From contig NZ_JACJSE010000029.1 in NCBI RefSeq assembly GCF_014698045.1, forward strand, positions 1 through 64,000: DNA of 64,000 bases. Reading direction: 5' to 3'. The stretch comes from Aulosira sp. FACHB-615. GTDB lineage: Bacteria > Cyanobacteriota > Cyanobacteriia > Cyanobacteriales > Nostocaceae. A program made the translations under genes and the position numbers. Under the pieces are notes generated by a model. The model saw only the letters and a program-made list of their open reading frames with translations, was not told the DNA's origin and ran no database searches. Shown one piece after another: positions 51,991-60,274 of the stretch. Each line of letters starts with the position of its first letter. Within the stretch, counting starts at the first letter, position 1.

Positions 51991-52394
51991 AGTAAAATTT
52001 GCTCCAATTCAATATCGTAAACAATTATTTTTACGGAATTTTCTTGCAGCATTGAGGTGGGAAAATCCAGTTGAAAGAAGCTGTTATAGATTAGATTAGG
52101 TACAGCTAGATAGAGAATGCGATCAGGGTCTCCACGGCGTAATGCAGCCCGATAGTTAATAAACTGACCTAGTGCTGTATGAAACTCAGAAATTGCCGAT
52201 GCACTGGCTAAAAAACTTTTTACTTCCACTGCAATTTTCTCATCTCCTCGCTCCGCAGCTAGTAATCTTTCTGCCCCCAAGTCAATTTCCATATCTACAC
52301 CACCTACTTTAATCTGAAATGGATCGTGAGTCACATTCCACCCATCTTTAGTAAGAGCCATCTTAACAACTTGATGAAAACGATCCTTAGCCAC
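51978..52394 (-). CDS. xisH: XisH-family nuclease-like protein
   Basis: A protein of ~138 aa with a restriction-endonuclease-like core: AKDRFHQVVKMALTKDGWNVTHDPF, VDMEIDLGAERLLAAER, then KIAVEVKSFL (Asp/Glu-x-Lys type) and LGQFINYRAALRR (in parts). The PD-(D/E)xK-like signature suggests a nuclease fold, although activity is unproven. GTG 52394 is used because family members start at this (M)AKD point; an ATG at 52421 extends it by nine residues. It is the first gene of the xisHI operon. Confidence 0.85.
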   Translation of the reverse strand: MAKDRFHQVVKMALTKDGWNVTHDPFQIKVGGVDMEIDLGAERLLAAERGDEKIAVEVKSFLASASAISEFHTALGQFINYRAALRRGDPDRILYLAVPNLIYNSFFQLDFPTSMLQENSVKIIVYDIELEQILLWKD

Positions 52395-52611
52395 AAAAGA
52401 AGATTCGATATATAGGTGCAATTCAAACCTATCACACCCAGTAAAAGAGTGATATCACATAGAAGTGTAAACTGTGAGGAATGCTATGACTCAACAACTG
52501 CGATCGCCAACCGTCTCATAACTATTGTAAGTTGACCGGAATCACACCAACCATCATCAACAACCGTCTTGGATAAGAGATATGATTAAGTGTGCATTGT
52601 GAATTGTTGAT

Positions 52612-53664
52612 ATGGTTACTCTGTCTCCCAGTCTACAAGCTAGACTCTCTCAACCTTTAAAAATCGGCTCGTTTGAGGTGAAAAGCCGGGTTTTACAATC
52701 GCCTTTATCTGGGGTGACAGATTTGGTGTTTCGTCGGCTAGTGCGTCGCTATGCACCAGATTCGATGATGTATACCGAAATGGTCAATGCCACGGGACTG
52801 CACTATGTGAAGCAGTTACCCAAAATTATGGAAGTTGACCCTAACGAACGCCCAATTAGTATCCAGTTGTTTGACTGTCGCCCTGATTTTTTAGCTGAAG
52901 CAGCCGTGAAAGCTGTGGCGGAAGGGGCTGATACTGTTGATATTAATATGGGATGTCCGGTAAATAAAATTACCAAAAATGGCGGTGGTTCTTCGCTGTT
53001 GCGTCAGCCGGAAGTTGCTGAAGCCATTGTGCGGGAAGTTGTGAAAGCTGTGGATGTACCAGTAACAGTTAAAACCCGAATTGGTTGGAATGACAAGGAA
53101 ATCACTATTCTCGATTTTGCCAAGCGGATGGAAGATGCAGGGGCGAAAATGATTACTGTGCATGGACGCACCCGCGCTCAAGGTTACAATGGTAACGCCC
53201 GTTGGGAATGGATAGCCCGTGTGAAAGAAGTGCTATCGATACCTGTAATTGGCAATGGCGATATATTTTCTGTGGAAGCCGCAGTAAAATGCTTAGAGGA
53301 AACTGGCGCTGATGGTGTGATGTGTTCGCGCGGAACTTTGGGTTATCCCTTTTTGGTAGGCGAAGTTGACCACTTCTTAAAAACTGGCGAACTTTTACCG
53401 CCACCAACCCCAATTCAACGTTTAGAATGCGCCAGAGATCATTTACAAGCTTTATGGGAATATAAAGGCGATCGCGGTGTTCGTCAAGCTCGTAAACACA
53501 TGACTTGGTACGCTAAAGGATTCATCGGCGCGGCTGAGTTACGCGGACAATTAAGTGTGATTGAAACAGTCCAGCAAGGTTTAGATTTAATTGACCGCGC
53601 TATGGAAAAATTAGCATCTGGTTATGAGGTTTTGGAAGAAACTACTAGTTTTCAGATGGTTTAG
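52612..53664 (+). CDS. dus: tRNA-dihydrouridine synthase
   Basis: A 350-aa flavoenzyme that reduces uridines in the tRNA D-loop. It shows the family segments LQSPLSGVTDLVFRRLVRRY, TEMVNATG, IQLFDC, the catalytic Cys in DINMGCPVNKITKNGGGSSLL, RIGW, HGRTRAQGYNG and IGNGDIFSVEAA. It is of DusB type and normal length. The ATG at 52612 follows a 190-bp gap after xisH; no clear ribosome-binding site. Confidence 0.92.
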   Translation: MVTLSPSLQARLSQPLKIGSFEVKSRVLQSPLSGVTDLVFRRLVRRYAPDSMMYTEMVNATGLHYVKQLPKIMEVDPNERPISIQLFDCRPDFLAEAAVKAVAEGADTVDINMGCPVNKITKNGGGSSLLRQPEVAEAIVREVVKAVDVPVTVKTRIGWNDKEITILDFAKRMEDAGAKMITVHGRTRAQGYNGNARWEWIARVKEVLSIPVIGNGDIFSVEAAVKCLEETGADGVMCSRGTLGYPFLVGEVDHFLKTGELLPPPTPIQRLECARDHLQALWEYKGDRGVRQARKHMTWYAKGFIGAAELRGQLSVIETVQQGLDLIDRAMEKLASGYEVLEETTSFQMV

Positions 53665-53666
53665 AA

Positions 53667-53729
53667 GGGGGATGAGGGAGACAGGGGGGACAAGGGAGAC
53701 AAGGGAGATGAGGGGGACAAGGGGGATGG
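53667..53729. repeat. GACAAGGGA/G 9-mer tandem repeat
   Basis: About six degenerate GACAAGGGG units directly after the dus stop codon, followed by TTACACCC-type repeats to 53800. Similar 9-mers lie at 58803-58837. Confidence 0.7.
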
Positions 53730-53814
53730 AAGTTTGTGTGTAGGTAAACAAAAACTCTTAAATTCTTACCCCCCTACACCCTTACACCCAACCTCAACAG
53801 ACTGTGACATACTC

Positions 53815-55077
53815 TCAACTCTCTAACATCTGCCGTGCAAACTCAATCGCATCTGTAGCTGTAGCAATTTTACCTTCTGCTTGAGCGATCGCAATCTCGG
53901 TCAGTAGTTCTCCGACAACTGGCGAGGCTGGAATATTTAGTGCTAACATTAGTTGTTTACCACTCACTAGTTGAGTGGGATGAGCGACCAGATCATCAGG
54001 GTTAAGGTAGCGGCTGATCAAAGGTGAGTAAACCAACAGTGATTTGTCGCCTGACATCGCCTCTACCAAAGTATCTTGTGCTACCGCCAATAATACGACA
54101 ACAGGAAAGACATGACCTGCTTCTTGGAACAAAAAATATTGTTCTCGGATAGACTTGTTGGTAGATTTTAACTGCGGAAATAATTTCAAAGCCGTTGTCA
54201 CAGCGCGAATTTCAGCACGGCTATAGGTGAGTTCTTGGAGTTCTAATTCGGCAACTCCGGGGTTACTATCTACAAGACAAGCAAGTTTGGCAATACCTAA
54301 CCAAGTGGTTTTCACAGTATCACGCACATATTGTTGTAATTCTGCACCAAATTGCGGTGCAAGGATGGCTGAAGTTGTGTCAACGGCGGCGAGTTTATCA
54401 AAGCTTTCGGCTGTAGCATTTTTGAAGAAGTGAGAAAGTAAACCATCTTTCCCGGCGTTGGTTAACCAGGGCGTACCTTGGGGACTGGCTAAAAGATAAC
54501 CTATTTCGGTACGGACTCGTTCAGCTGCGACTGTGTGGAGGTGTGATGCTAAGGTGCGAATTGTGTTTTGTGTAGTTGGTTCAATAGTAAAATTCAGTTG
54601 AGCGGCTTGGCGATATGCACGCATTAACCGTAAAGGGTCATCTGCGAGGTTGGCTGGTGATACCATGCGTAAAAGACTTTGCTGTAAATCAGCACAACCT
54701 TGCAACGGGTCGATGATTTCTTGGGTGTGGGGATTATAGGCGATCGCATTAATTGTAAAATCACGTCTATGCAAGTCAGTTTCTAAGCTATTGCCTTCTT
54801 GTTGGGCAAAGTCAGCCGTGGCTTGGGGAAATACTACACGGGCAATTTTGCGTTCTGCGTCGAGTAAGACAAAGCCAGCTTGATAACGTTTAGCGATCGC
54901 TCTCGCTACCTGCACCGCATCCGATGGTATCACAAAGTCAAGATCCCAATATTCACGGGTTCTGCCTAAAATTGCATCACGCACCGCACCACCTACCATG
55001 TAAGCTGGTTGTGGTAAGCATTCCAAACTAAAAGGCCAATTTTGTGGCGCGAGAATTGCAGAAACAGAACTGTGCAT
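53815..55077 (-). CDS. tRNA nucleotidyltransferase (CCA/A-adding, poly(A) polymerase family)
   Basis: A protein of ~420 aa with the class II nucleotidyltransferase head: YMVGGAVRDAILGRTREYWDLDFVI (catalytic DxD as DLD), RRDFTINAIAYN, DPLQGCADLQQSLLRMVSPANLADDPLRLMRAYR (in parts), followed by a helical body. It completes or repairs the tRNA 3' CCA end; in cyanobacteria the work may be split between CC- and A-adding enzymes, so the exact specificity is open. ATG 55077 is preferred to an ATG 15 bp upstream. It is divergent from ycf34. Confidence 0.87.
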   Translation of the reverse strand: MHSSVSAILAPQNWPFSLECLPQPAYMVGGAVRDAILGRTREYWDLDFVIPSDAVQVARAIAKRYQAGFVLLDAERKIARVVFPQATADFAQQEGNSLETDLHRRDFTINAIAYNPHTQEIIDPLQGCADLQQSLLRMVSPANLADDPLRLMRAYRQAAQLNFTIEPTTQNTIRTLASHLHTVAAERVRTEIGYLLASPQGTPWLTNAGKDGLLSHFFKNATAESFDKLAAVDTTSAILAPQFGAELQQYVRDTVKTTWLGIAKLACLVDSNPGVAELELQELTYSRAEIRAVTTALKLFPQLKSTNKSIREQYFLFQEAGHVFPVVVLLAVAQDTLVEAMSGDKSLLVYSPLISRYLNPDDLVAHPTQLVSGKQLMLALNIPASPVVGELLTEIAIAQAEGKIATATDAIEFARQMLES

Positions 55078-55162
55078 TGTAATAAAAATCAACCCGGCAA
55101 CTAGTGAAGAATAGCTTTGCTTACGCTAGATTAGCAATAAAGCTCCTGGAGTTGGTTATATT

Positions 55163-55411
55163 ATGTGTATTTGCGTGAACTGCCAATACGTAGACCGTTG
55201 TGTAACCTATCATGCTGTAGAAACCCAACACCAACAGCCTCATTTAACTGAGAACCCGACTTTTGACCCTAATGAACCCTCTATTAACGTTAACATCCGT
55301 ACTAAAGAAGATGTGATTGAAATGGAATGGGATGTTGTTGGTTGTCTTAGCTTTAAGCAAGAAATGGGTAAATGGGCGAAATTGCGTCCCGGTGAACTAG
55401 TACCGACGTGA
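55163..55411 (+). CDS. ycf34: Ycf34 iron-sulfur protein
   Basis: An 82-aa protein conserved in cyanobacteria and some plastids. It starts MCICVNCQYVDRC, with clustered cysteines that bind an Fe-S cluster, and ends GCLSFKQEMGKWAKLRPG. Synechocystis Ycf34 affects phycobilisome and photosynthetic gene expression. The length is normal. A strong terminator follows 24 bp after the stop. It is divergent from the tRNA nucleotidyltransferase gene. Confidence 0.9.
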   Translation: MCICVNCQYVDRCVTYHAVETQHQQPHLTENPTFDPNEPSINVNIRTKEDVIEMEWDVVGCLSFKQEMGKWAKLRPGELVPT

Positions 55412-55434
55412 TGAAGATGATAGGTAAATTATCA

Positions 55435-55473
55435 ACGACTACTGCGATTTCTTGTAGTAGTCGTCTATTTTTA
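55435..55473 (+). terminator. Rho-independent terminator after ycf34
   Basis: Perfect 9-bp arms ACGACTACT (55435-55443) and AGTAGTCGT (55456-55464) followed by CTATTTTTA. Confidence 0.8.
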
Positions 55474-55525
55474 TGGTTGAATAAATATCACGCCAACTCT
55501 AGGAAAATTAATATAATTACTCGCT

Positions 55526-56176
55526 TTGACCACAGAATTAACCACTCTACCACCCCAGCAATACGCTTTATCCCTGCATACAACCACACCAGAATTAGGT
55601 TTTGCCATTAGTAATTTTGCTGGCGAAACTCGCACAAATGTTTGGAATTTAGGGCGTGATTTATCTAGTTATATACATCAATATTTAATTGATTTTATCC
55701 AACCACAAACTTGGGCAGATTTAGAATTTATTGCTGTTGCTAAAGGGCCAGGCGGCTTTACGGGAACTCGTATTGGTGTAGTTCTCGCCCGTACTTTAGG
55801 GCAACAATTAAATATTCCCGTGTTTGCCATTTCAACATTAGCGGCGGTAGCTTGGTCATATAAAAATCATACTCAAAAAGCGATCGCTGTGGAAATGCCA
55901 GCACAACGAGGTAAAGTATTTGGTGCGATTTATCAAGTTAATTCTCACACTTCAGAAATTACAGCCTTATTTCCTGATACAGTACTAACCCCAGAAGCTT
56001 GGCAAGAAACTTTAACTAATAGCAATACTGAGTATCAGTTAATTCATGCGACCTCTGGTTTAGCTGCAACTGTCACAAATATTTTGGAACTTTCTTATCT
56101 AGAATGGCGACAAGGAAAACGCCCTCAGTGGTCAGAAGCTTTACCTTATTATGGACAACATCCAGTAGAAATTTAA
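55526..56176 (+). CDS. tsaB: tRNA threonylcarbamoyladenosine biosynthesis protein TsaB
   Basis: A 216-aa actin-like ATPase-fold protein that partners TsaD in t6A37 modification. The N-terminal YALSLHTTTPELGFAI and the central VAKGPGGFTGTRIGVVLARTLGQQL (in parts) are diagnostic, as are VEMPAQRGKVFGAIY and the C-terminal PYYGQ. The start is TTG 55526 (MTTELTTLP), matching the family N-terminus; no ATG fits. Its transcript begins after the ycf34 terminator. Confidence 0.92.
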   Translation: MTTELTTLPPQQYALSLHTTTPELGFAISNFAGETRTNVWNLGRDLSSYIHQYLIDFIQPQTWADLEFIAVAKGPGGFTGTRIGVVLARTLGQQLNIPVFAISTLAAVAWSYKNHTQKAIAVEMPAQRGKVFGAIYQVNSHTSEITALFPDTVLTPEAWQETLTNSNTEYQLIHATSGLAATVTNILELSYLEWRQGKRPQWSEALPYYGQHPVEI

Positions 56177-56305
56177 AAACACTGGCATTTCTCCACATTA
56201 TAGTTATACTGCTGTCATCACTACGCAAAATTCGTAAGCTACAACTAAAATAATTACGGATAAATAAATATGTGCTTAATACATTATTAATTGAGGAGTA
56301 TCGAT

Positions 56306-57196
56306 GTGTTTAGCCCAAAATTATGGCAATTTTTAACCGCAGGAACTATTACACTGGTTGGTGCTGGTGGTGGCTTGAGTCTCACAGGGTTATTACTCAA
56401 AAATCCCCTTAACATTCCTTTACTATTGACTCAATCAGTAGATAAGAAATCAGCAGTCACTACACAAAATGCCAGTTTAAATACGACCAAACAAACTGTA
56501 TCAAAGGAATTTCAAGGACAAACCATTTATCAAGCTAAATTACCCACAACAGATAAAGTTATTGCCTTAACTTTTGATGATGGCCCAGGGCCAAAAAATA
56601 CGACACAAATATTAGAAATTCTTAAACAAAATCATATTAAAGCAACATTTTTTTTAATCGGGCAAATGGTTAGTTACCATCCCCAAATTGTTAAACAAAT
56701 TGCCGCCGAAGGTCATGTCTTGGGCAACCATACATGGCATCATTGGTATCGTCGGATGGATGTAGCCACCGCCGCGAGTGAAATTAATCGCACAGCAGAT
56801 TTGATTTATCAACTTACCGGAGTGAAAACCACATTATTTCGTCCTCCTGGTGGTTTTCTGCACAATGGCTTAGTGGATTATGCCAAAAGTCAAAAGTATG
56901 CAATCATTATGTGGTCTGATGAGTCGGGAGACTCTCAACGTCATGGTCAAACTCCAACATTAATTAAAAATGTTGTCAAAAGTGCCAAACCCGGTGGAAT
57001 TGTGTTGATGCACGACGGTGGCGGCAATCGTTCTCGCACTGTGAAGGCACTACCGCAAATTATTGCAGATTTAAAGGCGAAAGGCTATAAGTTTGTCACC
57101 ATCCCGGAATTGCTGGAAATGGAAACCCAAGCCAAAGGTGTAGTCACAGCCGAATCTTCTATAGTTACCAAAGATGGACATTCTCATCGTCAATGA
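56306..57196 (+). CDS. Polysaccharide deacetylase (NodB/CE4)
   Basis: A protein of ~296 aa with an N-terminal membrane anchor (FLTAGTITLVGAGGGLSL) and a CE4 domain. Motif 1 is TFDDGPGPKNT, motif 2 is GNHTWHHW (metal His), motif 3 is FRPPGG, and motif 4 is VLMHDGG. It removes N-acetyl groups from cell-wall or exopolysaccharide sugars at the periplasmic face. GTG 56306 is chosen because GAGGAG (56293-56298) is 7 bases upstream; a TTG at 56291 in frame overlaps that box and is unlikely. A MITE-like repeat lies 6 bp after the stop. Confidence 0.88.
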   Translation: MFSPKLWQFLTAGTITLVGAGGGLSLTGLLLKNPLNIPLLLTQSVDKKSAVTTQNASLNTTKQTVSKEFQGQTIYQAKLPTTDKVIALTFDDGPGPKNTTQILEILKQNHIKATFFLIGQMVSYHPQIVKQIAAEGHVLGNHTWHHWYRRMDVATAASEINRTADLIYQLTGVKTTLFRPPGGFLHNGLVDYAKSQKYAIIMWSDESGDSQRHGQTPTLIKNVVKSAKPGGIVLMHDGGGNRSRTVKALPQIIADLKAKGYKFVTIPELLEMETQAKGVVTAESSIVTKDGHSHRQ

Positions 57197-57201
57197 TTCA
57201 C

Positions 57202-57292
57202 AGGACTTACGCAAAAGTATAAAGAAACGAACCGCAAAGAACGCAAAGGACACGAAGTGATCAGAGTTTGAAAGATTTCTTGCGTAAGTCCT
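57202..57292. mobile_element. MITE-like element, family D copy 1 (AGGACTTACGCAA ends)
   Basis: 91-bp element with perfect 13-bp ends AGGACTTACGCAA (57202-57214) and TTGCGTAAGTCCT (57280-57292). The interior has the GAACCGCAAAGAACGCAAAGG core. A decayed copy lies at 47450-47556 and a single end at 39307. The remaining bases to 57533 hold a GGGAACCGGGGAAGAG-type repeat and no gene. Confidence 0.75.
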
Positions 57293-57533
57293 AATTCATT
57301 CGGGCGGGGTGAAAAAGGTATCTGAAAGGAGAGGGAACGGGGAACCGGGAAGAGTGTAGGGTGCAGGGGAAGAATGTTGACCCAACACTCATACCATTTC
57401 ACTTTAAATATAATACATATCGGTAAGCAGCGCCTCGACTTCGCTCGGCGACCGGAAGCAGAAATACAGAGGAAGTGATTTGTATCAGTAATTTCGTGAA
57501 TTGGTATCAGTACTTTGCTATGATCCTCGGCGG

Positions 57534-58709
57534 TTATGTCAACATGACCAACTGCTGCTTGATCAAGGTTCTCACTCCATCCAAAGTTAATTGCACATTT
57601 GCTAAAATTTCCCCTACTTTTGCTTGTCCATTACAGGCTTGCATAAACTCAAACTCTGCTGTGGACAAGTTGACAATTTGGTAGTCGTAATTAAAGATAC
57701 ATTGACTAGGAAAGCCATCAATACAAGGGTTTAATTCTGGGATAGCTGATAACAACTTGTCATCACTTGACCAGTCGGCTTTAGCTAGGGGAGGACGACC
57801 AAGGAAAAATTCGTAATGGGTAACTTCTGGGTCGAGTAATTCTATTAAACGATATAACTGACGTTCGCTGAGATTTTCTGCCCGTTCAATTAACTCTGGT
57901 GCTTTCCCTAAAAGTCTATCTAACTGCCAAAAACCAGGATTGGAAAAGCCGATAAATTCTAACTCAGAAGCATCAATTAATTCAAATAACGTCTCAACAT
58001 TGTAATCAACTTCTTGGGGATGAACGTACATATCTGCAAAACATTCATCGCGCTGGTTTTCCATTGCCCAGCGTTGTTTTTCGTATTTGACAATTCGATT
58101 GTTTTCTGGTAAGGAGGAAAATATTTTGCGTCCGACTTGCACACCATCACGGTAGTCGCCGCGCTTGTCGCCTTGGAGAAGGGCGATCGCTTTTTGCATA
58201 AGTTGAATTTCCCAACGTCCCAACTCACCATACACAAAAATGTGCATAATTCCGCCTGGGGCTAATTTCTTAGCTAAAGCTTGAATACCGCGAATTGGGT
58301 CTGGTAGGTGATGCAAAACCCCGACGCAATTAATTAAGTCAAATTCACCGGGTAACTGTTCCACATCATAGATGCTGAGGTGATGAAATTCTACACGGTT
58401 CGCACCGGAACGCTGACAACGTTCTTGCGCCACAGCCAAAGCACCCGCACTCAAGTCAATCCCAACTACAGAAGCTTGGGGGTTGAGATGAACCAAGTAT
58501 TCTGTACCTACACCTGTACCGCAGCCAGCATCTAAAATGCGGATGTCTTGCTTTTGCGGCTTTTGACCTGTACAGAAGCTATAAGCTGCTAACCAATTCC
58601 AACGCCAGTTATAACCCGGAGGTGGTTCATCTAGCAGGGGTTCTGGGGGAAAGGGATAGGTATTGTAGAGTTTGGCAACAGCAGCACTTACACTTTGAGA
58701 ATCTGACAT
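57534..58709 (-). CDS. SAM-dependent methyltransferase (large, two-domain)
   Basis: A protein of ~391 aa. The class I methyltransferase core has motif I ILDAGCGTGVGTEYL (~residue 60), GIDLSAGALAVAQERC, and INCVGVLHHLPDP. The N-terminal YNTYPFPPEPLLDEPPPGYNW is shared with cyanobacterial methyltransferases of unknown substrate. The C-terminal ~150 residues (HYEFFLGRPPLAKADW..., FEFMQACNGQAKVGEIL) form a second domain, perhaps winged-helix-like. ATG 58709 is preferred to one 12 bp upstream. The substrate cannot be inferred. Confidence 0.82.
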   Translation of the reverse strand: MSDSQSVSAAVAKLYNTYPFPPEPLLDEPPPGYNWRWNWLAAYSFCTGQKPQKQDIRILDAGCGTGVGTEYLVHLNPQASVVGIDLSAGALAVAQERCQRSGANRVEFHHLSIYDVEQLPGEFDLINCVGVLHHLPDPIRGIQALAKKLAPGGIMHIFVYGELGRWEIQLMQKAIALLQGDKRGDYRDGVQVGRKIFSSLPENNRIVKYEKQRWAMENQRDECFADMYVHPQEVDYNVETLFELIDASELEFIGFSNPGFWQLDRLLGKAPELIERAENLSERQLYRLIELLDPEVTHYEFFLGRPPLAKADWSSDDKLLSAIPELNPCIDGFPSQCIFNYDYQIVNLSTAEFEFMQACNGQAKVGEILANVQLTLDGVRTLIKQQLVMLT

Positions 58710-58802
58710 GATCAACAACATCGCAGCATTTCTGAGTTTATCGAAATGCTGGACATTTGTGGTAGGGATTTTTAGGGATTAGGGGCTGGAGGTTAGAGGT
58801 TA

Positions 58803-58898
58803 GGGGGGACAAGGGGGACAAGGGGGACAAGGGGGAGAACTTAGAACTTACACTTCGACTACTTCGGCTGCGCTCAGTACAAGTGCGCTCAGTGTACA
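58803..58898. repeat. Tandem 9-mers and a palindromic mini-element
   Basis: GACAAGGGG units (58803-58837) then ACACTTCGACTACTTCGGCTGCGCTCAG and GTGCGCTCAGTGTAC (58855-58898), related to the mini-element at 35039-35087. Confidence 0.6.
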
Positions 58899-58906
58899 AC
58901 ACTTAA

Positions 58907-59038
58907 CCCGGATTTCTCACCACACCTTTCAAAGCCTGTGCAGGGGAGCAGGGGAGAATGAAGGTACTCTCTCCCCTGCCCCTCCGCACCTCTGCCCCTC
59001 TGCCCCATCAAACGCCTGAAGCTTGTGAGAAATGCGGG
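58907..59038. mobile_element. MITE-like element, family A copy 2
   Basis: Nearly identical to 8877-9025, with the same ends CCCGgATTTCTCAC and GTGAGAAATgCGGG and two CAGGGGAG units instead of four. It lies just downstream of the DUF6335 gene. Confidence 0.75.
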
Positions 59039-59045
59039 TTAACAC

Positions 59046-59429
59046 TCATCGTTCTTGGTAATCTTCGGAGGATTTTGGGTCTAGTTCCCAGCGACGATCA
59101 TCGCGTTGTTCGAGAATTTCGTTGGTACGGAGGAAGGCGCGATCGCTCATTTCTAAACCAACGGCTGCTTCAATTTCTTCGGTAACATCTTGTTCAGGAA
59201 CGGCGACAGTACCACCAACAGCTTCATCGCCTACGGTATCTTGCCAGTAAGTATAACCGTCTTGAGTGGTGACTTCGGGGCTATCGGGATACTCTGGGGT
59301 AGTTTGATCAAGCGATCGCTCACCAATATTGTACCCTGGTAATTCTTTGACTCCAGTGCCGTAAGATTCAGTAATTTCTTGTGGTAAATCTTCTGAATTA
59401 ACTTCAGGATGCTGATTTTTTTCTGTCAT
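59046..59429 (-). CDS. DUF6335-like acidic protein
   Basis: A protein of ~127 aa, very acidic and probably partly disordered. It reads ESYGTGVKELPGYNIGERSL, YTYWQDTVGDEAVGGTVAVPEQDVTEEIEAAVGLEMSDRAFLRTNEILEQRDDRRWELDPKSSEDY in segments, a pattern I recall as cyanobacterial DUF6335 of unknown function. ATG 59429 is chosen (MTEKNQ) because the Met/Lys-rich extension upstream lacks support. It is divergent from the DUF2267 gene; the 307-bp gap between is AT-rich. Confidence 0.75.
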   Translation of the reverse strand: MTEKNQHPEVNSEDLPQEITESYGTGVKELPGYNIGERSLDQTTPEYPDSPEVTTQDGYTYWQDTVGDEAVGGTVAVPEQDVTEEIEAAVGLEMSDRAFLRTNEILEQRDDRRWELDPKSSEDYQER

Positions 59430-59736
59430 ATATATCTGCCTTTTCTGCATCCTTACCATAACGTTTTTATTAATAAAATTTGTCTGACTTTGGATGTATG
59501 ACTTTAGTAGTAAAAAAATCTATCCCCTTAGAACGAAGTTAATGTAATTTTTACAGCCTAATCTTATAAGAGTAAATTCAAGGTTAAGCTACTTGTAGTT
59601 GAATCTGTTAGTTATGAGTTAGAAGTACTCAACCCACACAACAAGCCCCTTAATTTCTTCTAAACTCATAACTTTTTTTTGGTAAAAATTTCTCATACTC
59701 AAATAAGTATTGAGGTAATTTTAGTGGAGGTTAAAA
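59430..59736. other. AT-rich divergent upstream region
   Basis: Between the DUF6335-like gene and the DUF2267 gene. No repeats or clear palindromes stand out; TTAGTGGAGG at 59721-59730 is the ribosome-binding region of the plus-strand gene. Confidence 0.4.
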
Positions 59737-60132
59737 GTGGAATATCACGAGTTTATTACCCATGTCCAAAGTCTCTCTCAATCTAATTCTCGTGAGGAGG
59801 CGGAACTTGCTACTCGTGCAACTCTAGAAACTATTAAAGAACGTATTGCAGAAAGTGAAATTCAAGATTTAGCTGCACAACTTCCACAGGAACTAAGTGA
59901 TTATTTACAAGCACAAACACAAGCAAGTATTCAAAGTTTTCATCTCCAAGAGTTTATTCAACGTGTTAGCCAAAAAGAACATATAGAACCTACTACTACT
60001 GCAATTCATGTCCGAGCAGTTTTCGCTGTGTTGCAAAATGCCATCAAGCCTGAAATTTTTTCTCGGTTTCACGCCCATTTTAGTCACGATTACGAAGAAC
60101 TATTTCCTGCACCATCTACTAGTGAAGTATGA
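59737..60132 (+). CDS. DUF2267 protein
   Basis: A 131-aa soluble helical protein. It has the family features: N-terminal YHEFITHVQSLSQSNSREEAELATRATLETIKERIAESEIQDLAAQLPQEL (segments), a linker, and a second half with FIQRVSQKEHIE and HVRAVFAVLQNAI. DUF2267 proteins are common next to stress-response genes; the activity is unknown. The start is GTG 59737, with GTGGAGG 7 bases upstream. It opens a plus-strand run of genes with similar themes (PfpI/ferritin-like, SRPBCC, dehydrogenase). Confidence 0.85.
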   Translation: MEYHEFITHVQSLSQSNSREEAELATRATLETIKERIAESEIQDLAAQLPQELSDYLQAQTQASIQSFHLQEFIQRVSQKEHIEPTTTAIHVRAVFAVLQNAIKPEIFSRFHAHFSHDYEELFPAPSTSEV

Positions 60133-60274
60133 AAGTTTTCCTGAGATTATATGATTCGTGATTTTTAGAACATTTTTCATCTCAATAAATTACATTCCTC
60201 TAATCTCTAGCCTCTATTGGCTGGTAATTGATCAATTTTCACCCAATTAACAATTAAGCAAAATAGGTAATTCC

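Noticed and set aside
51643..52421. fdxN-element excision locus
   Set aside because: xisHI are present, but no recombinase gene (xisF), element border or nif genes are in the window.
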